From Mactra quadrangularis (taxonomy: Eukaryota > Mollusca > Bivalvia > Venerida > Mactridae), in NCBI GenBank assembly GCA_025267735.1, contig CM046309.1:59585319-59649318 (forward strand): a stretch of DNA of 64,000 nt. Direction: 5' to 3'. Below are positions 1 through 12,800 of this stretch, piece after piece. Within the stretch, counting starts at the first letter, position 1; each line of letters starts with the position of its first letter. The notes below the pieces were generated by a model that made no database searches, was not told the DNA's origin, and saw only the letters and a program-made list of their open reading frames with translations. The position numbers and the translations under genes are program-made.

Positions 1-483
1 CCGTACAATTATCGACCCAGTTAACTTCCCTGTCCCATACATTTCGTGGTTCCAAAGAATAAGGGGTCTCTGTGTCAGAGATTCTGACCCCCAAGAAATG
101 CAATAAAACTGATTACTTAGTGAGTTATTATAAGTAAGAAATTCCACCATCATGAACATAGTATCAGTTCAGGACCCCACCCCCGGGACAACAAATTAAA
201 TCCGCCCCAGTGAAATAAATACGTGTGATAAGTTATGGCTCCCAAGTGCTGTAATAAAGTATCACTTTGTAATTTATGTAAAACATCGTGTCATCACAGT
301 ATGTTAGTTACATAACAAAAATATTTAAAACATTAAATCATTGAGACATATCCATTGTTATGATATTTATTACATTTTTCATTCTGTTTTTTTAAGTACT
401 CATACTTTTTAGCTCGTCTATTTGGACAATAGTGGGGCTATCCTACTCAGTTGTGCGTCGGGATTGGCGTCGGCGTATAACTT
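1..483. other. AT-rich flank, no gene seen
   Basis: No splice-like exon, RNA gene or repeat boundary could be supported in this stretch. It is AT-rich and has no long open frame on either strand. Confidence 0.4.
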
Positions 484-780
484 CTTGGTTAAGTTTTTAG
501 GTGCAACATTTCTATATATTTGAAACTGCAGAAGGGATTCACTTGAAACTTCACACATTACGAGGTTTCCATTAGAGGTCAAATACCAAGTTGCATAACT
601 CTCACGTGACATTTGAATGGTTTATGACGCTTTTATACTAAGACATTTCTTGGTTAAGTTGTTTGGTGCAACATGTTATCTTTAAAACTACTAAATGGAT
701 TCACTTGAAACTTCACACATGTCTACAGGCTTGCTATTGGTGGTCAAATACTAAGTTGCATAACTCTAGAATGAAGTTTG
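484..780. repeat. Two-copy direct repeat, ~165 bp period
   Basis: The segment beginning CTTGGTTAAGTT occurs at 484 and again at 649. In both copies the order is the same: a GTGCAACAT motif, a GATTCACTTGAAACTTCACA motif, then AAGTTGCATAACTCT. The copies differ by scattered substitutions and small indels, so the duplication is not recent. A 64-codon open frame on the minus strand lies in the first copy but is not kept in the second, so I do not call it a gene. Confidence 0.7.
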
Positions 781-1257
781 ACTGGTAGTTGCCGTTGTTT
801 ACACGAACACCCTGAATAGTAGAGCGCGTTGTCCGTGGACTGTTCTTGTTCTTTGTTGTATTTAACAAATTCTTCTTTCAACTGGTGTTTAGTTTCTGTT
901 TACTTTGTAGAATTACTTCATTTCTTATATATTTTGTATTTTTACTAACTATGAACTGAGTTACAGAACTTGTCCTCGTATCTGGACAAATGTTTTGTTA
1001 GATTGATTGTTGTATTTGCTGAACGCGATGATGTCAAGTTCTTTCAGTTATAGTGTTGTATTTTATTTTAGATTTTATGACGTCAAACTTTGTCTATTCA
1101 TGTTATATTTTGTATAATGTCATGATTTTTTCCCACAGTCTATTTTTAAAAGTAAAATGAATCAATAAGAAAAACAATCTAAATAAAAATAGCCAACAAA
1201 GAAATTCTTTATGACAAAAAATCGCTACGACATGTGTTCCGTTTAAAAACCTGCTAA
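781..1257. other. Unresolved AT-rich sequence
   Basis: I see no gene, RNA or clear repeat boundary here. Confidence 0.35.
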
Positions 1258-1345
1258 CCCGGTACGTAGCGCAGTAAGTAGCGCGCTGAATTTCGAATCT
1301 AGTTTTCCGTAGGGGGGGGGGGGGGTACAGTTTCGAATCTCAGCC
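1258..1345 (+). mobile_element. Possible degraded tRNA-like SINE head with G14 tract
   Basis: An A-box-like TAGCGCAGTAAG near 1266 is followed by TTTCGAATCTC near 1333, which resembles a pol III B box. This layout matches the heads of the SINEs at 9095-9382 and elsewhere. Between the boxes sits an uninterrupted run of 14 G at 1312-1325. The body and target duplication were not found, so this is a weak call. Confidence 0.3.
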
Positions 1346-1441
1346 GTTGTTATTTTAATCTTCCATGAAAACGTGACAATAGCGTCAATTTTTCTTTATT
1401 AATAAGGTATATAGAGAACTTGTCAGCCTCGTGGAAGTGCA

Positions 1442-1764
1442 GTAGCCTGTTCAATTACCCTAGTTAAACATTCCAAAACGTTCCGTGACGATACATTCGG
1501 AACTCCTCGGCCATTCGCTGAGACTAATCTAATCTAATAAACAAATATACGATCGTTAAGGCAATGACCGATGTTTCAAAGTTTACGGACTAAAAAACAA
1601 AACATCATTCATTGCCTAAACGATCGTATATTTGTTTACTTCAACACCGGTAGTTTCAAATAACGTCTAAATATGTCCGAGATTATTCGCAGCGAATGGC
1701 CGAGGAGTTCCGAATGTATCGTTACGGAACGTTTTGGAACGTTTAGGGTAATTGAACAGGCTAC
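1442..1764. mobile_element. Hairpin MITE, 323 bp
   Basis: Almost the whole element is an inverted repeat. The left end (GTAGCCTGTTCAATTACCCT) returns as its reverse complement at 1745-1764. Inner segments mirror too: TACATTCGGAACTCCTCGGC near 1490 against GCCGAGGAGTTCCGAATGTA near 1700, and AAACAAATATACGATCG near 1540 against its complement near 1620. There is no open frame. A diverged relative lies at 26321-26535. It is a non-autonomous DNA transposon of unassigned superfamily. Confidence 0.8.
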
Positions 1765-1955
1765 AGGTGAGCGACTCATAAACCTCTCCTGGGATCCTAG
1801 CTTTATTTATCATTCAATATTCTTCATCTAAAGTCAACACATCCGTGAATACATTATATTTTATCAACATTAATTCTTTAAAACCCGGATCAAGTTGAAT
1901 TAAACCCAGTGGGTGTGGTATTCAATATGTCAAGTAGAAAATACGCTTCTTTTAT

Positions 1956-4900
1956 AGGTCTGTGAAGTTAGCTATCTATTGTCTATTCTCTATTCAAAAG
2001 TCTATTCGCACAATAGACAGCTATGTATTGAGAAATCTATTCATTCAGAAATCTATTCGCATTTACTGTATACATAGGCATAGGTAAGTTCAAAAATCTG
2101 TACAAAAATCTGTTCACAAAATGCCGAAAAGACAGCTGTCTATTCGGAAATCTATTCAGAAGTCTATTCGAAAAAAGTCACTAGTGCAATCAGACATATT
2201 TAAAAGTCTTTTCATAGAAAACATAAATAGACAAATGTCCATTCAAAAGTCTATTCCGAAGTCTATTTGAAAAAAGCCAGTAATGCAATCAAACAGATTT
2301 AAAAGTATTTTCGTGGAATACGTAAAGATGCAAATGTCCATTCAAATGTCTATTCCGAAGTCTATTCGCAAATTTATGTATATGCATTCAAAATGAGGGT
2401 GAAGTCTTTTATAGAATTTCGAATAGAGAGCTGTCCATTTAAATGTCTATTCAGAAGTCTATTCGCAAAATCTGGTAAATGCTTTCAGAAAGAGTCAGAA
2501 CTCTATTATGCAGTAGCGAATACACAGCTATCCATTCAAAAGTCTGTTCAGAAGTTAATTTGCTAAATCATATATATGCAATTAGAATGCGTCTGAAGTC
2601 TTTAATTAAGTTGCGAATAGATATATGTCGATTCAAAAGTCTATTCAGAAGTCTATTTGCAATATCATGTATAAGCAAGGACGGAAGTCCATTCAGAAGT
2701 ATATTCGAAAAAAGCCTGTTATGCAATCAAACAGATATCCATTCAAATGTCTTTTCAAAAGTCTATTCGAAAAATCATATATAGGCATAAAGAATGTGTC
2801 TGTAATCTAAAATAGACAGATGTCCATTGAAAGATTTATTCAGAAGTCTATTTGCAAAATCTGGTGAATGTATTCAGAATGAGCCAGAAGTCTATTATAG
2901 GTTTTTGAATAGAGAGCTGTCCATTTAAAAGTCTATTCAGAAGTCTTTTCGCAAAAATCATATATATGCAATATGAATGTGTCTGCAGACTGTTATAAAG
3001 TTGCAAATAGACAGATGTCCATTCAAATGTCTATTCAGAAGTCTATTCGCAAAAAAATCTGGTAAATGCGTCCATAATGATCCAGAAGTCTATTATAGAT
3101 TTTCGAATAGAGAGCTGTCCATTCAAAAGTCTATTCAGAAGTCTTTTCGCAAAAATCACATTTATGCATTATGAATGTGTCAGTAGACTGTTATAAGTTG
3201 CAAATGGACAGATGTCCATTCAAAAGTCTATTCAGAAGTCTTTTCGCAAAAATCATATATATGCAATATGAATGTGTCTGCAGACTGTTATAAAGTTGCA
3301 AATAGACAGATGTCCATTCAAATGTCTATTCAGAAGTCTATTCGCAAAAAAATCTGGTAAATGCGTCCATAATGATCCAGAAGTCTATTATAGATTTTCG
3401 AATAGAGAGCTGTCCATTCAAAAGTCTATTCAGAAGTCTTTTCGCAAAAATCACATTTATGCATTATGAATGTGTCAGTAGACTGTTATAAGTTGCAAAT
3501 GGACAGATGTCCATTCAAAAGTCTATTCAGAAGTCTATTCACAAAATATGGTAAATGCGTCCATAATGATCCAGAAGTCTATTATAGATTTTCGAATAGA
3601 GAGCTGTCCATTCAAAAGTCTTTTCAGAAGTCTTTTCGCAAAAATCATATATATGCATTATGAATGTGTCTGTAGACTGTTATAAAATTGCAAATAGACA
3701 GATGTCCATTCAAAAAGTCTATTCAGAAGTCTTTTCGCAAAAATCATATATATGCATTATGAATGTGTCTGTAGACTGTTATAAAGTTGCAAATAGACAG
3801 ATGTCCATTCAAAAGTCTATTCAGAAGACTATTCACAAAATCTGGTAAATGCGTCCATAATGATCCAGAAGTCTATTATAGATTTTCGAATAGAGAGCTG
3901 TCCATTCAAAAGTCTTTTCAGAAGTCTTTTCGCAAAAATCATATATATGCATTGTGAATGTGTCTGTAGACTGTTATAAAGTTGCAAATAGACATATGTC
4001 CATTCAAAAATCTTTTCAGAAGTCTTTTCGCAAAAATCATATATATGCATTTTGAATGTGTCTGTAGACTGTTATAAAGTTGCAAATAGACAGATGTCCA
4101 TTCAAAAGTCTATTCAGAAGTCTATTCACAAAATCTGGTAAATGCGTCCATAATGATCCAGAAGTCTATTATAGATTTTCGAATAGAGAGCTGTCCATTC
4201 AAAAGTCTATTCAGAAGTCTTTTCGCAAAAATCATATATATGCATTATGAATGTGTTTGTAGACTGTTATAAAGTTGCAAATAGACAGATGTCCATTCAA
4301 AAGTCTATTCAGAAGTCTTTTCGCAAAAAATCATATAAATGCATTATGAATGTGTCTGTAGACTGTTATAAAGTTGCAAATGGACAGATGTCCATTCAAA
4401 TGTCTATTCAGAAGTCTATTCGCAAAAAAATCTGGTAAATGCGTCCATAATGATCCAGAAGTCTATTATAGATTTTCGAATAGAGAGCTGTCCATTCAAA
4501 AGTCTATTCAGAAGTCTTTTCGCAAAAATCACATTTATGCATTATGAATGTGTCAGTAGACTGTTATAAGTTGCAAATGGACAGATGTCCATTCAAAAGT
4601 CTATTCAGAAGTCTTTTCGCAAAAATCATATATATGCAATATGAATGTGTCTGCAGACTGTTATAAAGTTGCAAATAGACAGATGTCCATTCAAATGTCT
4701 ATTCAGAAGTCTATTCGCAAAAAAATCTGGTAAATGCGTCCATAATGATCCAGAAGTCTATTATAGATTTTCGAATAGAGAGCTGTCCATTCAAAAGTCT
4801 ATTCAGAAGTCTTTTCGCAAAAATCACATTTATGCATTATGAATGTGTCAGTAGACTGTTATAAGTTGCAAATGGACAGATGTCCATTCAAAAGTCTATT

Positions 4901-7900
4901 CAGAAGTCTATTCACAAAATATGGTAAATGCGTCCATAATGATCCAGAAGTCTATTATAGATTTTCGAATAGAGAGCTGTCCATTCAAAAGTCTTTTCAG
5001 AAGTCTTTTCGCAAAAATCATATATATGCATTATGAATGTGTCTGTAGACTGTTATAAAATTGCAAATAGACAGATGTCCATTCAAAAAGTCTATTCAGA
5101 AGTCTTTTCGCAAAAATCATATATATGCATTATGAATGTGTCTGTAGACTGTTATAAAGTTGCAAATAGACAGATGTCCATTCAAAAGTCTATTCAGAAG
5201 ACTATTCACAAAATCTGGTAAATGCGTCCATAATGATCCAGAAGTCTATTATAGATTTTCGAATAGAGAGCTGTCCATTCAAAAGTCTTTTCAGAAGTCT
5301 TTTCGCAAAAATCATATATATGCATTGTGAATGTGTCTGTAGACTGTTATAAAGTTGCAAATAGACATATGTCCATTCAAAAATCTTTTCAGAAGTCTTT
5401 TCGCAAAAATCATATATATGCATTTTGAATGTGTCTGTAGACTGTTATAAAGTTGCAAATAGACAGATGTCCATTCAAAAGTCTATTCAGAAGTCTATTC
5501 ACAAAATCTGGTAAATGCGTCCATAATGATCCAGAAGTCTATTATAGATTTTCGAATAGAGAGCTGTCCATTCAAAAGTCTATTCAGAAGTCTTTTCGCA
5601 AAAATCATATATATGCATTATGAATGTGTTTGTAGACTGTTATAAAGTTGCAAATAGACAGATGTCCATTCAAAAGTCTATTCAGAAGTCTTTTCGCAAA
5701 AAATCATATAAATGCATTATGAATGTGTCTGTAGACTGTTATAAAGTTGCAAATGGACAGATGTCCATTCAAATGTCTATTCAGAAGTCTATTCGCAAAA
5801 AAATCTGGTAAATGCGTCCATAATGATCCAGAAGTCTATTATAGATTTTCGAATAGAGAGCTGTCCATTCAAAAGTCTATTCAGAAGTCTTTTCGCAAAA
5901 ATCACATTTATGCATTATGAATGTGTCAGTAGACTGTTATAAGTTGCAAATGGACAGATGTCCATTCAAAAGTCTATTCAGAAGTCTTTTCGCAAAAATC
6001 ATATATATGCAATATGAATGTGTCTGCAGACTGTTATAAAGTTGCAAATAGACAGATGTCCATTCAAATGTCTATTCAGAAGTCTATTCGCAAAAAAATC
6101 TGGTAAATGCGTCCATAATGATCCAGAAGTCTATTATAGATTTTCGAATAGAGAGCTGTCCATTCAAAAGTCTATTCAGAAGTCTTTTCGCAAAAATCAC
6201 ATTTATGCATTATGAATGTGTCAGTAGACTGTTATAAGTTGCAAATGGACAGATGTCCATTCAAAAGTCTATTCAGAAGTCTATTCACAAAATATGGTAA
6301 ATGCGTCCATAATGATCCAGAAGTCTATTATAGATTTTCGAATAGAGAGCTGTCCATTCAAAAGTCTTTTCAGAAGTCTTTTCGCAAAAATCATATATAT
6401 GCATTATGAATGTGTCTGTAGACTGTTATAAAATTGCAAATAGACAGATGTCCATTCAAAAAGTCTATTCAGAAGTCTTTTCGCAAAAATCATATATATG
6501 CATTATGAATGTGTCTGTAGACTGTTATAAAGTTGCAAATAGACAGATGTCCATTCAAAAGTCTATTCAGAAGACTATTCACAAAATCTGGTAAATGCGT
6601 CCATAATGATCCAGAAGTCTATTATAGATTTTCGAATAGAGAGCTGTCCATTCAAAAGTCTTTTCAGAAGTCTTTTCGCAAAAATCATATATATGCATTG
6701 TGAATGTGTCTGTAGACTGTTATAAAGTTGCAAATAGACATATGTCCATTCAAAAATCTTTTCAGAAGTCTTTTCGCAAAAATCATATATATGCATTTTG
6801 AATGTGTCTGTAGACTGTTATAAAGTTGCAAATAGACAGATGTCCATTCAAAAGTCTATTCAGAAGTCTATTCACAAAATCTGGTAAATGCGTCCATAAT
6901 GATCCAGAAGTCTATTATAGATTTTCGAATAGAGAGCTGTCCATTCAAAAGTCTATTCAGAAGTCTTTTCGCAAAAATCATATATATGCATTATGAATGT
7001 GTTTGTAGACTGTTATAAAGTTGCAAATAGACAGATGTCCATTCAAAAGTCTATTCAGAAGTCTTTTCGCAAAAAATCATATAAATGCATTATGAATGTG
7101 TCTGTAGACTGTTATAAAGTTGCAAATGGACAGATGTCCATTCAAAAATCTTTTCAGAAGTCTCTTCGCAAAAATCATATATATGCATTATGAATGTGTC
7201 TGTAGACTGTTATAAAGTTGCAAATAGACAGATGTCCATTCAAAAGTCTATTCAGAAGTCTTTTCGCGAAAATCATAAATATGCATTATGAATGTGTCTG
7301 TAGACTGTTATAAAGTTGCAAATAGACAGATGTCCATTCAAAAGTCTATTCAGAAGTCTTTTCGCATAAATCATATATATGCATTATGAATGTGTCTGTA
7401 GACTGTTATAAAGTTGCAAATAGACAGATGTCCATTCAAAAGTCTATTCAGAAGTCTTTTCGCGAAAATCATAAATATGCATTATGAATGTGTCTGTAGA
7501 CTGTTATAAAGTTGCAAATAGACAGGTGTCCATTCAAAAGTCTATTCAGAAGTCTATTCGCAAAATCTGGTAAATGCGTCCATAATGATCCAGAAGTCTA
7601 TTATAGATTTTCGAATAGAGAGCTGTCCATTCAAAAGTCTTTTCAGAAGTCTTTTCGCAAAAATCATTTTTATGCATTATGAATGTGTCTGTAGACTGTT
7701 ATAAAGTTGCAAATAGACAGATGTCCATTCAAAAGTCTATTCAGAAGTCTTTTCGCAAAAATCATATATATGCATTTTGAATGTGTCTGTAGACTGTTAT
7801 AAAGTTGCAAATAGACAGATGTCCATTCAAAAGTCTATTCAGAAGTCTATTCACAAAATCTGGTAAATGCGTCCATAATGATCCAGAAGTCTATTATAGA

Positions 7901-8675
7901 TTTTCGAATAGAGAGCTGTCCATTCAAAAGTCTTTTCATAAGTCTTTTCGCAAAAATCATATATATGCATTTTGAATGTGTCTGTAGACTGTTATAAAGT
8001 TGCAAATAGACAGATGTCCATTCAAAAGTCTATTCAGAAGTCTATTCGCAAAATCTGGTAAATGCGTCCATAATGATCCAGAAGTCTATTATAGATTTTC
8101 GAATAGAGAGCTGTCCATTCAAAAGTCTTTTCAGAAGTCTTTTCGCAAAATCAAATATATGCATTATAAATGTGTCTGTAGACTGTTATAAAGTTGCAAA
8201 TAGACAGATGTCCATTCAAAAGTCTTTTCAGAAGTTTATTCACAAAATCTGGTAAATGCGTCCATAATGATCCAGAAGTTTATTATAGATTTTCGAATAG
8301 AAAGCTGTCTATTCAAAAGACTTTTCTGAAGTCTATTCGTAACATCATATTAATATATGCTTTAAGAATTTGTCTGAGGTCTATTATAAAGTAGCGAATA
8401 GACAGATGTTCTTTCAAAAGTCTATTCGGAAGTCTATCCACAAAATCTGGTAAATGCGTTCAGAATGTGTCAGAAGTCTATTTTAGAGTTTCGAATAGAG
8501 AACTGTTCATTCAAAGTCTATTCAGAAGTTTATTTGCAAATTATTTTAATGCATTTAGGATGCGTCAGACATTTATTATAGAGTAGCGAATAGACAGCTG
8601 TCCATTGAAATGTCTTTTCAGAAGTCTATTCGCAAAACTATGTTTATGCATTCAGAATGTGTCAGATGAAATTGT
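1956..8675 (+). repeat. Foldback 1 left arm: ~98 bp satellite array
   Basis: The monomer core is CCATTCAAAAGTCTATTCAG followed by AAGTCT(A/T)TTCGCAAAA. Two monomer types alternate over much of the arm. One carries CTGGTAAATGCGTCCATAATG and GAATAGAGAGCTGTCC. The other carries TATGCATTATGAATGTGTC and GCAAATAGACAGATGTCC. The outer ~1 kb (1956-2960) is more diverged and more irregular than the interior, which fits homogenisation from the middle. Short open frames of 60-70 codons recur here only because the repeat is stop-poor in some frames. Confidence 0.92.
3010..7140 (+). repeat. Three 1373 bp higher-order repeat copies
   Basis: Within the left arm, 14 satellite monomers form a block repeated at exactly 1373 bp, about 3010-4382, 4383-5755 and 5756-7128. 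Every stretch I compared between copies was identical, including rare variants such as CACATTTATGC, GCAATATGAATG and a run of seven A. Homology is lost at about 7146. A 3-monomer (295 bp) direct repeat precedes the first copy (2977 against 3272). This shows recent unequal exchange or amplification of a 14-mer, or an assembly duplication. Confidence 0.9.
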
Positions 8676-8687
8676 GATAGACCTGCC

Positions 8688-8954
8688 ATGTCTACTGAAG
8701 TTTGCGTGGTTTTGCCTGAACTAAGTAAGTTTTTTAACTCTCGTAAACATAAATGAATCTCCCGAATGTTTCCGCAATTTTAGATGAAGATCGAATTTGC
8801 CTTTTCATATCGTCGATTTCTTGCAGATTCTGTAAACCAAGTCGAGCCGGTAAAGCCTGGTTCAAACAAGATTACTGGAACCGTAGATTACACAAGTGCA
8901 ATTGCAAATTCGGTAACCAGTGCTGGTTCTATTCGAGGACGCGCCATTGATTGA
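8688..8954 (+). CDS. Candidate two-exon microgene in foldback 1 loop
   Basis: An ATG at 8688 opens a 37 nt exon ending at 8724 before a consensus donor (GTAAGT). A 102 bp intron ends in TTTCTTGCAG at 8826. The second exon, 8827-8954, continues the frame to TGA. The joined product is 54 residues, starting MSTEVCVVLPEL and ending SAGSIRGRAID. It has no signal peptide or membrane segment and no family I recognise. The frame upstream of the ATG is closed by TGA 24 bp before it, so this ATG is the only start. It sits just inside the left satellite arm, as a captured host fragment or an element gene would. Splice consensus and an open 42-codon exon support it, but the short length means chance cannot be excluded. 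Confidence 0.33.
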
Positions 8955-9094
8955 GACATGCTAATATTTCGAAGTTTGTAGGCAGAAAAACCTTTGAATT
9001 TCATATTAAATCGTAAACAAATTGTTATTATCCACAAGAAAAATAAGCGCCAAAACAAAACTACTAAGTCACCAATTTACATTTAAGTGATAAA

Positions 9095-9382
9095 TTTATA
9101 AATTTATTGGAGTTAACGCCGTGTCAACACAATTTAGGTCATTTCACGGCGTCTAGCGCACCTAACCTATCTTTCCTGGACCATTGTCTATAACCAGTAC
9201 TCACCTACCCTTCCACAAGGCCGGAAACTTCTCCATATTATCTAATCAATGGAGGAAAATCGACATTATTGTCAAATTTTCATTGAAGGGTATGACCTCC
9301 CCGGGTGGGATTCGAACCCGCACCCCCTCGGGCACGAGTATCCAAATCCCGGCGCGCTACCAACTGCGCTATCGACCCGGGT
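9095..9382 (-). mobile_element. tRNA-derived SINE with 13 bp target duplication
   Basis: Read on the minus strand from 9382, the head contains an A box (TAGCGCAGTTGG) and a perfect B box (GGTTCGAATCC), followed by a ~200 bp body. The 3' end carries a CGCCGTG...AGGTCATTTCACGGCG core. The 13 bp TTTAAGTGATAAA flanks it at 9082-9094 and 9383-9395, which proves retroposition. It is related to the copies at 27896, 35763, 45061 and 48717. The structure resembles mollusc tRNA SINEs, but I cannot assign the family. Confidence 0.88.
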
Positions 9383-9395
9383 TTTAAGTGATAAA

Positions 9396-9895
9396 GCCTG
9401 TTTAAATGATTATTTTTGTTTTATAAGAAACACAATTTTACACCATTTTGTTAATTTTTTTGACGGTGCTACAGCGTGACGTCAATCTTGGTGTTTTCGC
9501 ACAGGTTCGTGCTTGTAGTATATATAATGTAAATGTATTCATAACCGAAAGGAAAAAGGTAGACTAAATCAATTAGAAGAATTTATCTCATGCCAGTAGT
9601 TGTCTCTGAAAGTCCGTTGGACTTTATTTTAAAACAAAATCAGCTACCGAAAGAAGACTTACTACCAGGAGAAAAATAGAAGTATTGCTTTAAATAGAAA
9701 AAAAAATAGACCTGAGTGCTTCAAAGAGCATGTCAATTCACTAACCCAGAAAATTATTCCGACACATTAAAAATGCATATGAATGATTTTGCATATAAAA
9801 TTTCTGATAAATAATTTGAAAATGTTATTTTAACACTTTACAAAAAGTAACTTTATTAAAATACTTTTGCTACATACTGAATAAAAGCTACTGTT
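9396..9895. other. Foldback 1 loop, right part
   Basis: This is non-satellite sequence between the SINE and the right arm. On the plus strand an ATG near 9592 opens a short frame of about 27 codons ending LPKEDLLPGEK before TAG near 9677. The preceding frame (RLNQLEEFIS) is open up to about the same point, as if a frameshift separated two pieces of a decayed coding region. I do not recognise it. Confidence 0.3.
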
Positions 9896-12800
9896 TGCGA
9901 ACAGATTTCAAAATTGGCATATGAATGGGTAGCTGTCTAATCGCAATCCTTTCATATACTTCTGACACAATCTACAAGCATTTACTTGATTTTGCAAAAA
10001 GACCTCTGAATAGACATATGAATGGACAGCTGTCTATTCGCAACTCTAAAATAAACATGTGACACATTCTAAATGCATAATAAGATTTTGCGAATAGACT
10101 TCTGAATAGACATTTGAATGGACAGCTGTCTATTCGCAACTCTATAATGGACTTCTGACACATCCTTAATGCATATAAAAGATTTTGCGAATAGACTTCT
10201 GAATAGACATTTGAATGGACAGCTGTCTATTCGCCACTTTATAATAGACTTGTGACACATTCTAAATGCATAAAAAAGATTTTGCGAAAAGACTTCTGAA
10301 TAGACATTTGAATGGACAGCTGTCTATTCGCAACTCTATAATAAACTTGTGACATATTCTAAATGCATATACATGATTTTGTGAAAAGACTTCTAAATAG
10401 ACATTTGAATGGACAGCTGTCTATTTGCAACTCAATATTGGACTTATGACACATTCTTTATGCAAATGAAGGATTTTGCGAATAGACTTCTGAATGGACA
10501 TTTGGATGCACAGCTGTCTATTGGCAACTCAATAATAGACTTGTGACGCATTCTATATGCATATGAATGATTTTGCGAATGAACTTTTGAATATACTTTT
10601 TTTCGAAAAGACTTCTGAAAAGACTTCCGAATATACAGCTGTCTATTCACATCCCACGAATGAACCTCGGGGACAATCTGAATGCATAGCTATATTTTCG
10701 CGAAAAGACTTTAAAAAAAAAGATCCAAATAGACTTATGAATGGACATCTGTCGCTTTGCATTCCGAGAATAGACATCTTGCACATTCAGATTGCATGAC
10801 CATGTTATTGTGAATAAACTTCTGAATCGACTTTCGAATGGACATTTGTCTCTTTAAGTATTCAAAGAAAGACTTTAAATCAGTTTGATTGCTTAATGAT
10901 TTTTTTCGAATAGACTTCTGAAAAGACCTCCGAATAAACAGCTGTCGATTCAAACCCCGCGAATGAATCTCAGGAACAATCTGAATGCATAGCTATATAT
11001 TCGCAAAAAGACTTTTGAAAAGAGATCCGAATAGACTTTTGAATGGACATCTGTCGCTTTGCATTCCGGGAATAGACATCTTGCACATTTAGATTGCATT
11101 ACTATGTTTTTGTGAATGAACTTCTGAAAAGACTTTTGAATGGACATTTGTCTCTTTGCGTATTCCACGAAAAGACTTTTAAATCTGTTTGATTGCATTG
11201 TGATTTTTTGCGAATAGACTTCTGAAAAGACTGTTGAATTGACAGCTGTGTCTTCGCTACTGTATGATAGACTTCTGACTCATTCTAAACATATTTACCA
11301 GATTTTGCGAAAAGACTTCTGAATAGTCTTTTGAATGAACATCTGTCTATTTGCAACTTTATAACAGTCTACAGACACATTCATAATGCATATATATGAT
11401 TTTTGCGAAAAGACTTCAGAAAAGACTTTTGAATGGACATCTGTCCATTTGCAACTTTATAACAGTCTACAGACACATTCATAATGCATATATATGATTT
11501 TTGCGAAAAGACTTCTGAATAGACTTTTGAATGGACATCTGTCTATTTGCAACTTTATTACAGTCTACAGACACATTCATAATGCATATATATGATTTTT
11601 GCGAAAAGACTTCTGAAAAGACTTTTGAATGGACATCTGTCTATTTGCAATTTTATGACTGTCTACAGACACATTCATAATGCATATATTTGATTTTGCG
11701 AATAAACTTCTGAAAAGACTTTTGAATGGACAGCTCTCTTTTGGAAACTCTATAATAGACTTCTGGATCATTATGGACGCATTTACCAGATTTTGCGAAT
11801 AGACTTCTGAATAGACTTTTGAATGGACATCTGTCCATTTGCAACTTTATAACAGTCTACAGACACAATTATAATGCAATATATGATTTTTGCGAAAAGA
11901 CTTCTGAATAGACTTTTGAATGGACATCTGTCTATTTGCAACTTTATAACAGTCTACAGACACATTCATAATGCATATATATGATTTTTGCGAAAAGACT
12001 TCAGAAAAGACTTTTGAATGGACATCTGTCCATTTGCAACTTTATAACAGTCTACAGACACATTCATAATGCATATATATGATTTTTGCGAAAAGACTTC
12101 TGAATAGACTTTTGAATGGACATCTGTCTATTTGCAACTTTATTACAGTCTACAGACACATTCATAATGCATATATATGATTTTTGCGAAAAGACTTCTG
12201 AATAGACTTTTGAATGGACATCTGTCTATTTGCAACTTTATGACTGTCTACAGACACATTCATAATGCATATATTTGATTTTGCGAATAAACTTCTGAAA
12301 AGACTTTTGAATGGACAGCTCTCTTTTGGAAACTCTATAATAGACTTCTAACACATTCTGAACGCATTTACCGATTTTTTCGAATAGACTTCTGAATAGA
12401 CTTTGAATGGACATCTTTCTATTCGCTACTTTATATCAGAATTCAGCCACATTCTAAATGCATATGCATATGATGTTGCGAATAGACTTCTGAATAGACA
12501 TTTGAATGGACAGCAGTGTATTCGCTACTGTTTGTAAGTTCTGACTCATTCTGAACGCATTTTACAAATTTTGCGAACAGACTTCTGAATAGACTTTTGA
12601 ATGGACTTTTGAATGGACATCTGTCTATTTGTAACTTTATAACAGTCTACACACACATTCATAATGCAATATATGATTTTTGCGAAAAGACTTCTGAATA
12701 GACTTTTGAATGGACAGCTCTCTATTCGAAAATCTATAATAGACTTCTGGATCATTATGGACGCATTTACCAGATTTTGCGAATAGACTTCTGAATAGAC

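Noticed and set aside
1956..8675. CRISPR array
   Set aside because: There are no unique spacers between constant repeats. It is a continuous satellite in eukaryotic-type DNA.
9300..9382. Functional tRNA gene
   Set aside because: A and B boxes are present, but the cloverleaf does not close. The unit has a long body and target duplications, so it is a SINE head. The same applies to the other tRNA-like heads.
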